Shown: positions 33,734 to 46,537 of the stretch, one piece after another
Numbering within the stretch: the first letter of the stretch is position 1
How the letters are laid out: each line of letters opens with the position of its first letter
Origin: Microbacterium sp. LWO13-1.2
GTDB lineage: Bacteria; Actinomycetota; Actinomycetes; Actinomycetales; Microbacteriaceae
Direction of reading: 5' to 3'
NCBI RefSeq assembly: GCF_038397725.1
Contig: NZ_CP151634.1
Span: 992,001-1,056,000, forward strand
Length of the DNA: 64,000 nt
Position numbers and translations under genes: made by a program
The notes under the pieces: model-generated
What the model was told of the DNA's origin: nothing
The model's database searches: none
What the model saw: only the letters and a program-made list of their open reading frames with translations

Positions 33734-34983
33734 GGCACATTCACCTCCAGCGACGTCGGTCCACCCTGAGGGCTGTCCAGACGGAAGGTTCCGCCGGCGG
33801 CGAGGATGCGGTTGGCGATGCCATCGAGGCCACCGCCCGGCTGCACCTGTGCTCCACCCATCCCGTTGTCCTCGACCCGAGCCCAGAGCGTTCCGCCCTC
33901 TCGGATCCGGACGATCACCCTCGCGTCACTGGCACGGGAGTGCTTGGCCGCATTGGTCAGAGACTCCGCGATGGCGAAGTAGACAGCGGCTTCCGCGTCG
34001 CGGCTGCAGCGCCCTTCCATCCGCACGTCGAGGTTCACCGGAATGTGCGAGCGCCCGGCGAGAGCCGAGAGCGCCGCATCCAGCCCGCGATCGTCCAGCA
34101 CCGAGGCGTGGATGCCGCGAGCGAGCTGGCGCAGTTCGGTGATCGCGGCCTTCGTAGAGGTGTGCGCCTCTTCGACGAGAGCCTTGGCCGTCGCCGGGTC
34201 TTCGTCGATCTTCTGCTGGGCGAGGCCCAGGGTCATGCCGACCGACACGAGGCGTGGCTGAACTCCGTCATGCAGGTCGCGCTCGATGCGAGTGCGCTCG
34301 AGGTCGGCAGCCCGCACCGCCCCTTCGCGTTGCGCGGTGGTCGTCCTGACTCGTTCCGTGAGTTCTGCCTCGCGGCTGCGCACGACGATCGAGAAGGCGA
34401 GCACACGGTGCAGAAGCGCGAGGCCGAGGATGCCGGCGGCGGAGAAGAGCACTCCGATGATGCCGAACAGAGGCGCCCACATGGCCGGGATGCTGCCGAA
34501 CGGACCGTTGACGGAGTCCACGTCGGTGAATGGAGCGAACGCGATGAACACCGACCAGATCAGGCCGGAGAACAGACGGAGCACGATCACTCCGGCGATG
34601 CAGGCGAGTGTGAAGTTCACAATGGAACGCCACATCCGCCCATCGATCGACTGTCGCCCGAGCGAGCGGATCCATCCGCTGAATCCGGTTCGTTCATTGG
34701 TCCGCCAGCGCAGGGGAGCGATATCGACGCTGTACAGCGTGCCGATACGGGCCACCTCGAACCAGCCGAGGCCGAACAGAGCGTAGACCAGGCCGACGAG
34801 GAGGATGATCCCGATGCCCGCGGCGAAGAGAAGCCCGAGTCCGGCGCCGAGGAGGCCGGTGAGCATCGTGAGAATTACTGATCCCAGCACACCGAGTGCT
34901 GCCAGATGCAGCGTGGTGATGAACACCCGCAGCGGGAGTTTCGCCGCCTTCACCTGCGGTGGGGTCGAAGTCTGTGTCGTCAT
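33721..34983 (-). CDS. Sensor histidine kinase (HisKA_3/NarL partner)
   Basis: 420 aa. The N-terminal sensor region (about 20-205) contains four to five membrane helices. The HisKA_3 box is TRIERDLHDGVQPRLVSVGMTLG with the phosphorylated His, and the ATPase domain has the N-box ESLTNAAKHSRA and G-box VEDNGMGGAQVQPGGGLDGIANR. The start at 34983 gives MTTQTSTPPQVK; an in-frame ATG at 35067 would overlap the terminator. No ligand-binding domain is recognised, so the stimulus is unknown. Confidence 0.92.
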   Translation of the reverse strand: MTTQTSTPPQVKAAKLPLRVFITTLHLAALGVLGSVILTMLTGLLGAGLGLLFAAGIGIILLVGLVYALFGLGWFEVARIGTLYSVDIAPLRWRTNERTGFSGWIRSLGRQSIDGRMWRSIVNFTLACIAGVIVLRLFSGLIWSVFIAFAPFTDVDSVNGPFGSIPAMWAPLFGIIGVLFSAAGILGLALLHRVLAFSIVVRSREAELTERVRTTTAQREGAVRAADLERTRIERDLHDGVQPRLVSVGMTLGLAQQKIDEDPATAKALVEEAHTSTKAAITELRQLARGIHASVLDDRGLDAALSALAGRSHIPVNLDVRMEGRCSRDAEAAVYFAIAESLTNAAKHSRASDARVIVRIREGGTLWARVEDNGMGGAQVQPGGGLDGIANRILAAGGTFRLDSPQGGPTSLEVNVPCAS

Positions 34984-35065
34984 GGTTCCCAAGGTACGGC
35001 GACAGCTGACGCCGCAACACCGAGCAGACCGGAGATCAGAGTTCGGGTTATCCGGAAGGAACGAC

Positions 35066-35097
35066 AAAGGGGCGGATGCCGCAGCATCCGCCCCTTT
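35066..35097 (-). terminator. Terminator upstream of the DUF3566/gyrA operon boundary
   Basis: A perfect 14-bp stem, AAAGGGGCGGATGC (35066-35079) and complement (35084-35097), with a CGCA loop. It lies directly downstream of the leftward DUF3566 gene and ends that operon. Confidence 0.85.
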
Positions 35098-35109
35098 GCT
35101 GAAAAGAGG

Positions 35110-35507
35110 TCAGTTCGACATGAACCCGACGAGCAGTCCGCCCGTCACCTTCACGGCGAGGTTGTAGATTCCGGCGATCACGGCGCCGAGCACGGTGAAG
35201 ACGATCAGGTTGAGGATCGAGACGACGGCGGCGAAGGCCATCACCTGGGGCAGACCCACGACTTCGGAGAGCTGGATGCTGCCGTCGGTGAAGCTCGCGA
35301 CGAACTCATCGGCCTTGGGCAGGACAGTCGCCTGGACCACCAGGTAGATGAGGAAGAACGACACCATGGTGACGATCGCCAAGGCAACCGCGCCGAGGAA
35401 CGACAACTTCACGGCCGACCAGAAGTCGACGTAGACCAGGCGCAGGCGAACCTGCTTGCCGCCGGTCTTGCGCGTCGACTTCTTCGCCAGCTTGTCAGCT
35501 ACTGTGC

Positions 35508-35511
<4 letters not shown>
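35110..35511 (-). CDS. DUF3566 family membrane protein
   Basis: 133 aa with a basic N-terminus and two membrane segments (about 38-62 and 88-118). [38 protein letters not shown] is the recognisable DUF3566 core. In Actinobacteria this gene regularly follows gyrA, as here, where the two overlap by four nucleotides. No function is established. Confidence 0.9.
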
Positions 35512-38063
<2,552 letters not shown>

Positions 38064-38117
38064 GTGTGTGTTTCAATTCCGGTCGTTGAGCGAGCGTGGC
38101 GAGATGGACACTCGCAC

Positions 38118-40214
<2,097 letters not shown>

Positions 40215-40308
40215 TCACGAACTCCCATTCTAGCGGGATTTTCGTGCCTCATGCGGCTCAGCGGCCATGTGCGGCCCTGTAATCGATCCGAACCCCCTCG
40301 ATGATGCC

Positions 40309-40803
40309 CTACCCGTAGGTATCGCGCGGGCCCCGCCCTGGAACGACTCTGGGACCCCATTTCCAGGAGGGAACGTCCGGTCCGATGAAACGGAGGTTCT
40401 CGACACCTGCGTCCGGGTACCGTCTGCCGATCTCGGTGAGGATCGTCGCGCGCATGAATTGGAGGTTCTTCGCCCAGGCCGTCGAGTCGCATTTGACGGT
40501 CAGGACGCCGTTCTCCAGCGACACGGGCTCCGAGTGCTGGGCCGTGCCGGCGCCGGCGAGATCCGCCCACTGCCGCACGAGGTCTTCTCTTGCGAGCGTG
40601 ATCTGCCAGCCGGAATCCCGGCTGAGCTTGTCGAGCACCGAACCGAGGGCTCCCGGATCACGGCCGGGAGTGAACGGGGCGTTGTCATCATCGTCCGCGA
40701 TGCGGCGCTTGCGCTTCCACGACTTCGAGCTCGGCTTCAGTCCCCGCAGGCGCAGATACGTGGCGACGGTCTCCGGAGTTTCGGCTGCCGATGTATCAGT
40801 CAT
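40309..40803 (-). CDS. DUF721/DciA-like protein
   Basis: 164 aa. An N-terminal basic segment with RLRGLKPSSKSWKRKRRI is followed by a DUF721 domain, LGSVLDKLSRDSGWQITLAREDLVRQWADLAG and ENGVLTVKCDSTAWAKNLQFMRATILTEIGRRYP. DUF721 proteins of this position between recF and gyrB are DciA homologues, which act as replicative helicase operators in bacteria lacking DnaC/DnaI. It overlaps recF by eight nucleotides. Confidence 0.88.
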   Translation of the reverse strand: MTDTSAAETPETVATYLRLRGLKPSSKSWKRKRRIADDDDNAPFTPGRDPGALGSVLDKLSRDSGWQITLAREDLVRQWADLAGAGTAQHSEPVSLENGVLTVKCDSTAWAKNLQFMRATILTEIGRRYPDAGVENLRFIGPDVPSWKWGPRVVPGRGPRDTYG

Positions 40804-41983
40804 CTACTCCTCCCGGCTGGATCTCTGCGTCCATCGCAGGACGTTCGTCGCTGATGGTGCCCGCGTCGATACGTACCACGTGTGCGTGCAGCACCGCAGG
40901 GATATCCTCCTCCACCGCTGCAGTCACCACCACCTGCTCATAACCCGCGGTCAGCGCGGCCAGCCGCTGGCGGCGGTCCGCATCGAGTTCGGCGAAGACA
41001 TCATCGAGGATCAGCACCGGGTCCCCTGCCGGCGATTCGCTGCGCAGCAGCTCGGCCGACGCCAGTCGCAACGCCAGCGCCACCGACCAGGACTCGCCGT
41101 GCGAGGCATAGCCCTTCACCGGGAGACCCCGCACACGCAGGATCAGGTCGTCGCGATGAGGGCCGACCAGGGTGAGTCCTCGGTCAAGCTCCTGAGTGCG
41201 CTTCGCCTGCAGCGCGGCGCGGAACAGGTCGGCGATCTCGCCTCGGGTATCGGATGCGGCTTCCTCACCCTCTTCTGGATCGCCACCGCGTACGGAGAGC
41301 GCCCATTCCAGTTGCGGCTGGTGATCAGCACCGGCGATCGCCGCATAGGCGGTCGCGACCGGACCCTGCATATCGGTCGCGAGTCGCTGCCTGGCATCGA
41401 TGATCTCGGAGCCGAGGGCGACGAGCTTGTCATCCCACACGTCGAGCGTGGTCAGTCCTTCACCGCGGACGCCGCGGGCGCGCGCCGACTTCAGCAGTGC
41501 GGTGCGCTGCTTGAGCACCCGGTCGTAGTCACCGAGCACGGCTGCCATGCGAGGTGTGCGCTGGATGAGCAGCTGATCGGCGAAGCGGCGTCGGGATGAA
41601 GGGTCGCCGCGGACGATCTGCAGATCCTCTGGAGCGAAGAGGACGACGTGCGCATAGCGGGGGAGCTCATTGATCTTCGACGGTGAGCCGTTGATGCGCG
41701 CCTTGTTCGAGCCCTGCCGGTTGACCTGAACCTCAGCGAGAACCTTGCGCTCCCCGTGCGACAGACGGGCGCGGATGATCGCGAACTCCTGGCCGTCGCG
41801 CACCATCGGAGCATCCGACGACACCCGGTGCGAACCGAGTGTGGCGAGGAAGACGACCGCCTCGGCGAGATTCGTCTTGCCCTGGCCGTTGCGCCCGACG
41901 AGCACATTCGGGCCCGGGTGGAGGGAGAGTTCGGCGGTCGCGTAATTGCGGAAGTCCACAAGGCTCAGGTGTTCCACAATCAC
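40796..41983 (-). CDS. recF: DNA replication and repair protein RecF
   Basis: 395 aa SMC-like ATPase. MIVEHLSLVDFRNYATAEL is the standard N-terminus, Walker A is VGRNGQGKTNL, the signature region is GYASHGESWSVALALRLA, and Walker B is DPVLILDDVFAELDADRR. It loads RecA at gaps with RecO and RecR. In most Actinobacteria recF closely follows dnaN (sometimes with one gene between), but here 2.7 kb of surface-protein genes separate them. Confidence 0.96.
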   Translation of the reverse strand: MIVEHLSLVDFRNYATAELSLHPGPNVLVGRNGQGKTNLAEAVVFLATLGSHRVSSDAPMVRDGQEFAIIRARLSHGERKVLAEVQVNRQGSNKARINGSPSKINELPRYAHVVLFAPEDLQIVRGDPSSRRRFADQLLIQRTPRMAAVLGDYDRVLKQRTALLKSARARGVRGEGLTTLDVWDDKLVALGSEIIDARQRLATDMQGPVATAYAAIAGADHQPQLEWALSVRGGDPEEGEEAASDTRGEIADLFRAALQAKRTQELDRGLTLVGPHRDDLILRVRGLPVKGYASHGESWSVALALRLASAELLRSESPAGDPVLILDDVFAELDADRRQRLAALTAGYEQVVVTAAVEEDIPAVLHAHVVRIDAGTISDERPAMDAEIQPGGVDD

Positions 41984-42036
41984 GTGGTCAGCCTACCTTC
42001 GAGGTGGGACACCGGTTCCGCCCTGACGACCGTGAA

Positions 42037-42084
42037 GGGAGGATCCCATCGCCTTCGCTTTCACCGAAGTGAGGGGATCCTCCC
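42037..42084 (-). terminator. Hairpin terminator between amidase and recF
   Basis: Outer arms GGGAGGATCCC (42037-42047) and GGGATCCTCCC (42074-42084), with a second smaller stem CTTCG/CGAAG inside. It lies just downstream of the amidase gene and could isolate the inserted pair from recF. Confidence 0.65.
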
Positions 42085-42099
42085 GCCGACCACGCGTCG

Positions 42100-43911
42100 T
42101 CAGGGGAGCGGGCCGTACAGTGCCGGAGTCGTGCGGGCGTGCGTCGCCTGCTCGAACGCGTACCCCAGGCCGAGGAGCGGACCCTCGTCGAAGTCACGCC
42201 CGAGGAACTCGAGGTTCACGCCGGCGCCCGGGTTGTCTTCGCCCTCGATCGTCTGGCCCATCGGCACCGTCACCGCAGGCATCCCGGTGTTCGGGCTCAG
42301 ACGCATGTTCGTCGCCTGCGTGGTGAACGCGTTGGTGCTCGGATAGATGATCGCGTCGAGGTCCCACGCGTCCATCAGCTGCGTGACGAGTTCCTTGCCC
42401 GCGGCGAGCTGCAAGGAGTGCGTCCCGTTCTCACCCGCCCAGGCTTGGTAGGTCTCCTCCGAAACCGCATTGCGCGTCTGGTAGACCGGCTCCCGCGAGG
42501 TCACGTAGTTGCCGGTGGCGAGGATGTCCGTCAGAGTCCGCGCCTCGACGTCGGCACCGAGGTGAGTGGCGATGTACGTGTTGAGATCGTGCAAGAACTC
42601 GTTCGTCGACCCGGACGGCTCGGACAGGACCGCAGCGAAACCGTCTGGGGGAGTGATCTCCACCACGGTCGCTCCCTGTGCGCCAAGAGCAGACGACGCC
42701 TCATCGAACAGCCGAACGGTTCCTGTCTGAGTTCCCACCATGCCTGCGATGTAGCCGATGCGCGCACCTTCCAGAGAGTTCTCGTCGAGGAATGATGTGT
42801 ACGAGTCCGGAACCCGACCCTCCTGTTTCGCGGTCACAGGGTCTGCAGCGTCGATGCCGACGACGGCATCGAGGGCGACGGCCGCATCCGTGACGGATCG
42901 TGTCAGCGGTCCGCCGGTGTCCTGCGACAGTGCGAGAGGAATGATTCCGTCGCGGCTGGCAAGACCGACGGTGGGGCGCACCCCTACGAGCTGGTTGAAC
43001 GACGACGGAACCCGGATGGACCCGCCGGTGTCCGTTCCGAAACCGATGCCTGCGAGGTTGGCCGCGATCGCCGCCCCGGTGCCGCCGCTGGATCCTCCCG
43101 CGCTCTTGGTGGTGTCATAGGGATTCGCGACGAGCAGGGAGGATCCCGGCGCCTGGAATGACGAGAACTCCGAGGCGAACCCGTAGGCGAACTCGTCGAG
43201 ACTGGCCTTCGCGAGGATCACCGCGCCCGCGGCACGCAGACCTTCGATCATCTTCGCGTCCGCGGCCGTCTGATTCTCGTTCCAGCATCCGCAACCACCC
43301 GTCGTGACCATGTCGACGGTGTCGTAGTTGTCCTTGACCGCGATCGGTATTCCGAGGAGCATGCTCGTCATGCCCTCGACCGAGCGCGTGGCATCGGCTG
43401 TCGCTGCGGCAGCAAGAGCCTGATCTCCTACCGTGATGATGGAGTTGAGTGCACGGGTTCCCCCGGGAACAATCGTGCGATCGTAGGCCGCGATCCGATC
43501 GATGTAGTGCTGGGTGAGCTCGACCGAAGTGGTCACACCCGCATTCATCGCCGCCTGCATGTCGATCACCGATGCTTCGATGATCTCGAAGGCACCGTCG
43601 TCGTAGATCATTCGATGTGAAAGTGCGACCAGATCGACGACTGTGAGGATTCCGTCGAGGTTCGTGTCCACGACAGCGAGTTCCTGCCAGCCGGCGGACG
43701 CTTCGGTGAGACCGAGCGACGCTGCAGCGAGATCGAGGTCGGCCGTGGTGACCTGCGCATCTCCGGTCAGATCGAGTTCGGTATAGAAGGGCGCGAGCAT
43801 TGCAGCGTTCGCGGATTCCGATGCCGACGCGGGCGCCATCGTGAACGAGGTCGCCGCGATCGCGCAGCCGATCGTGAGAACAGTCGTGCAACGAATCGTG
43901 CGGATCTTCAT
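42100..43911 (-). CDS. Secreted amidase-signature enzyme with N-terminal dockerin-like domain
   Basis: 603 aa. A signal peptide (about 1-31, ending APASAS) precedes two dockerin-type EF-hand units: D47-LTGDAQVTTA-D58 and D82-TNLDGILTVV-D93, each with ligand-compatible residues at loop positions 1, 3, 5, 9 and 12. The amidase-signature domain follows, with catalytic Lys193 (GIPIAVKDNYD), cis-Ser in SAGGSSGGTGAA (about 274-275) and nucleophile Ser298 in GTDTGGSIRVP. ATG at 43911 has AAGGACC upstream. An alternative ATG at 43965 overlaps the stop of the preceding gene (ATGA). It probably hydrolyses an amide outside the cell and docks to the cohesin-like protein encoded next to it. The substrate is unknown. 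Confidence 0.85.
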   Translation of the reverse strand: MKIRTIRCTTVLTIGCAIAATSFTMAPASASESANAAMLAPFYTELDLTGDAQVTTADLDLAAASLGLTEASAGWQELAVVDTNLDGILTVVDLVALSHRMIYDDGAFEIIEASVIDMQAAMNAGVTTSVELTQHYIDRIAAYDRTIVPGGTRALNSIITVGDQALAAAATADATRSVEGMTSMLLGIPIAVKDNYDTVDMVTTGGCGCWNENQTAADAKMIEGLRAAGAVILAKASLDEFAYGFASEFSSFQAPGSSLLVANPYDTTKSAGGSSGGTGAAIAANLAGIGFGTDTGGSIRVPSSFNQLVGVRPTVGLASRDGIIPLALSQDTGGPLTRSVTDAAVALDAVVGIDAADPVTAKQEGRVPDSYTSFLDENSLEGARIGYIAGMVGTQTGTVRLFDEASSALGAQGATVVEITPPDGFAAVLSEPSGSTNEFLHDLNTYIATHLGADVEARTLTDILATGNYVTSREPVYQTRNAVSEETYQAWAGENGTHSLQLAAGKELVTQLMDAWDLDAIIYPSTNAFTTQATNMRLSPNTGMPAVTVPMGQTIEGEDNPGAGVNLEFLGRDFDEGPLLGLGYAFEQATHARTTPALYGPLP

Positions 43912-43961
43912 CGTGGTCCTTACGCGATCGGGGGTGTGGGCGGTGCGGGCGTCGAGTGAGG

Positions 43962-44693
43962 TCATGACTTCACCGACCGACGACGGAGGATCAGCACGAT
44001 TCCGCCTGCTGCAGCAGCCAGGGCCAGCGCCGCAGCGACGATCCACGGAGCTGCCTCCGCTCCTGTGCTCGCGAGTGGATCCGTTTCCGCGGGTGGGGGA
44101 GTCGACCCGTTCGACCCGGATCCTCCGGTGCCTCCTCCGCTGCCGGGGTCAGTGCCTCCTCCGTCATCTCCGCCGGAGATGACGGTGCTCGTATCTGCAC
44201 CGGGCTCGACATCGGCGGACGCTCCTGCGGAATCGACGAGGGTTCCACTGAGCAGGGTGACTGCCGCGTCTCCCGGTGCGAGGGCCGTGAACGTCAAGGT
44301 CACGAGAGACTGGGCGCCTGACAGACCTGGTGAAGTACCCAGTCGCGTGGCCACCGCTGAGAGGACACCGTCTGCGAGCGTCGCCGATGAGAATCCTCCG
44401 ACGGGGAAGACCTCGCTGCCGTCGACAAGCGCGAGGAGTGCAGGGTCGAATCCGATCGTGAGCTCGTAGGCGTAGGCGTCTACGAGGCTCTCGGCCGCGA
44501 CGGTCACCGTGATCGTCTCGCCGACACTGACCTTCGGCCTGTCAGCGGTGATAGTGAGGTTGTTCTCCGGAGCGGGCTCCGTTTCGGCAGAAGCGGGGGA
44601 TGCGACTCCCAGGGTCAATACGGATATGGCTGTTGCGGCGAGGAAGGTCGAGATGAGACCTCGGGCGCCGCGGATGAAGGTGTTCTCCGGCAT
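43962..44693 (-). CDS. Surface protein with cohesin-like domain and LASTG sorting signal
   Basis: 243 aa. A signal peptide (about 1-36, ending SPASA) is followed by a beta domain (about 45-160) with the cohesin pattern: DRPKVSVGETITVTVAAESL, AYELTIGFDPALLAL, FSSATLADGVLSAVATRLG and LVTLTFTALAPGDAAVTLLSG. A Gly/Ser/Pro linker leads to LASTG (207-211), a membrane helix and RRRSVKS. LAXTG suggests anchoring by the class E sortase. The gene precedes the dockerin-bearing amidase, possibly with an ATGA overlap, so the two products likely assemble on the cell surface. The cohesin call rests on pattern recognition, not a profile search. Confidence 0.78.
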   Translation of the reverse strand: MPENTFIRGARGLISTFLAATAISVLTLGVASPASAETEPAPENNLTITADRPKVSVGETITVTVAAESLVDAYAYELTIGFDPALLALVDGSEVFPVGGFSSATLADGVLSAVATRLGTSPGLSGAQSLVTLTFTALAPGDAAVTLLSGTLVDSAGASADVEPGADTSTVISGGDDGGGTDPGSGGGTGGSGSNGSTPPPAETDPLASTGAEAAPWIVAAALALAAAAGGIVLILRRRSVKS

Positions 44694-44730
44694 GCGTTGC
44701 GTCTTTCGTCAGAGGAAGACGAGCGCGGCT

Positions 44731-44755
44731 GCACGGCTGTGGGGAGCAGCCGTGC
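44731..44755. other. Hairpin in the leader between dnaN and the cohesin-like gene
   Basis: A perfect 9-bp stem, GCACGGCTG (44731-44739) and CAGCCGTGC (44747-44755), 38-62 bases upstream of the cohesin-like start. In the leftward direction it could end the dnaN transcript or lie in the 5' leader of the cohesin-like gene. No T-run follows, so neither role is certain. Confidence 0.4.
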
Positions 44756-44910
44756 TCTTCGGGTACGCACACTCTGACAGCGGCATGTTTCGCGCCAGGG
44801 ACTCTGCGTTTCGACGATGTAAAACGAGGAGTCAACCGACGCAGGTCGCACGGCGCGTCAGCCGTTGTCGCGATGATCGCGCGACGGTGAGGGCCGACGG
44901 GTGCGGAGGA

Positions 44911-46053
44911 TCAGCGGAGAAGAAGGTTGGGCTGCAGCAGGTACTTGAACGAATCCAGGCCGGCCTGCTCCACCGACGTCTGGCTGGTGATCAGCACCGG
45001 GCTGAGCTTGTTCGCGTTGTCGCTCGACGTGAACGTCACGCGGACGAATTCGCTCTTCACGGCACCGAGCGCCTCGATCAGGTACTGCGGGTTGAGCCCG
45101 AGAGTGACGTCGTCGCCACCGGAGAGGATCGCATCGACCGACTCCGATGCACGAGCGTGCTCATTGCCGGACGCGTCCATCGTGACGCTTTCGCTGGTGA
45201 ACGTGAACCGCAGCGGAGCGGCTCGGTCCAGCACCAGCGACACACGGCGAACGGCCTCGACGAGGTCGGCCGTGTTCACAACCGCGTAGTGATCGGTCTG
45301 CTCGGGGAACAACCGGCGTACGGGCGGGAAGTTGCCCTTGATGAGCAGCGACGTGACGGTCTTGTTCCCCGCCGTGAACGCGATGATCTCCCGCTCACCT
45401 GCTCCGGAGAACGCGATCTGGATGGTGCCGGCGTGACCGAAGGTCTTTCCGACCTCGAGCAACGTGCGCGCCGGAACGAGAGCGGCCTGTTCGACGGCGG
45501 CGCCGTCCCACGGGATGTCGCGCAGCGACACCCGGTAGCGGTCTGTCGCGACCAGGCTCAGGCTCTGACCCGTGACTTCGAGCTGCACACCGGTGAGCAC
45601 GGGAGTGACATCATCGCGCGATGCGGCGAAGCCGACCTGAGCGATCGCCGTGCCGAAATCATCAGCTGGAACGACGCCGGTGGATCCGGCGACCTCGGGA
45701 ATCGACGGGTATTCCTCGACCGGCATGGCCGCGAGAGTGAATCGGGCGGATCCGCAGCTGACGGTGATGCTGCCGTCGTCCTCGACTGCGATCTCGATCG
45801 GGGCGTTCGGAAGCCGGCTCGCGATGTCGGAGAGCAGACGGCCGTGAACGAGGATCGTGCCCGGAGTCTCGACCGTTGCTTCGATGGTCGTCCGCGCGGA
45901 TGCTTCGTAGTCGAAGGCCGAAAGTGTGAGTCCGGAACCATCCGCCTCGATCAGCACACCGGCCAGGATCGGCTGCGGATTGCGCTGGGGCAGAAGCTTG
46001 ACGACGAACGACACAGCCTCGCTGAAGACATCGCGGTTGACCTGAAACCTCAC
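44911..46053 (-). CDS. dnaN: DNA polymerase III beta sliding clamp
   Basis: 380 aa in three similar domains. The N-terminus MRFQVNRDVFSEAVSFVVKLLPQRNPQPIL and the internal PVLTGVQLEVTGQSLSLVATDRYRVSLR are typical, as is the C-terminal SPVLITSQTS. GTG at 46053 has AGGGAG upstream and fits the family N-terminus. It encircles DNA and tethers polymerase III. It lies directly left of oriC and is transcribed away from it. Confidence 0.97.
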   Translation of the reverse strand: MRFQVNRDVFSEAVSFVVKLLPQRNPQPILAGVLIEADGSGLTLSAFDYEASARTTIEATVETPGTILVHGRLLSDIASRLPNAPIEIAVEDDGSITVSCGSARFTLAAMPVEEYPSIPEVAGSTGVVPADDFGTAIAQVGFAASRDDVTPVLTGVQLEVTGQSLSLVATDRYRVSLRDIPWDGAAVEQAALVPARTLLEVGKTFGHAGTIQIAFSGAGEREIIAFTAGNKTVTSLLIKGNFPPVRRLFPEQTDHYAVVNTADLVEAVRRVSLVLDRAAPLRFTFTSESVTMDASGNEHARASESVDAILSGGDDVTLGLNPQYLIEALGAVKSEFVRVTFTSSDNANKLSPVLITSQTSVEQAGLDSFKYLLQPNLLLR

Positions 46054-46129
46054 GGGTGCTCCCTTGTCGTCGTGCTCTGATGTGTCGTCATCATCCGGTC
46101 CCTGTGCAGGGCTTCCCATGCTAGCCCCA

Positions 46130-46450
46130 CAGTCCGGCGGTTCCCTACGCCGGGGTTCCGCTGACTTCTGGTGATCGGATCGCGCTCATGAAGGGTTAAC
46201 TCCTTAACGGTGTTAACCGCTGTGGATTCTGTGGATAACACGGTGGATAGTAGTCGCGAGTAGGGAACTACACGGCTGTGACTTGTGGAATCCCTGAGGA
46301 ATCCGCGGGTGCGGGTGATCCACAGCGACTGGACCAACCCCGTAGTTATCCACAGGTTCTCCGTATTCACCCACATTCGTCCCGACTTGAGTCCGTCTCA
46401 TCCACAAGTTATCCACATGTGCATAGAGGCATTTATCGGCGTGGCGCGGC
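46130..46450. other. oriC: Chromosomal replication origin (oriC)
   Basis: The 484-bp dnaN-dnaA interval is AT-rich compared with its surroundings and carries perfect DnaA boxes at 46230-46238 (minus), 46346-46354 and 46409-46417 (plus), with one-mismatch boxes at 46316-46324 and 46398-46406. A GTTAACTCCTTAACGGTGTTAAC tract near 46195-46216 is a plausible unwinding element. Position between dnaA and dnaN is canonical for Actinobacteria. Confidence 0.9.
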
Positions 46451-46537
46451 CGTGTCGACCGACAGAAAAGGGGGACACAGCATCCATGGGATGTCCGTGC
46501 CCCCCTCGCAGGAGCGTCGTCGTGACGCTGAGAGGCG

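Noticed and set aside
44694..44910. Possible cyclic-di-GMP type riboswitch before the cohesin-like gene
   Set aside because: A few scattered words look similar (ACGCAA, CCGG), but the two-helix architecture and the conserved core could not be assembled.
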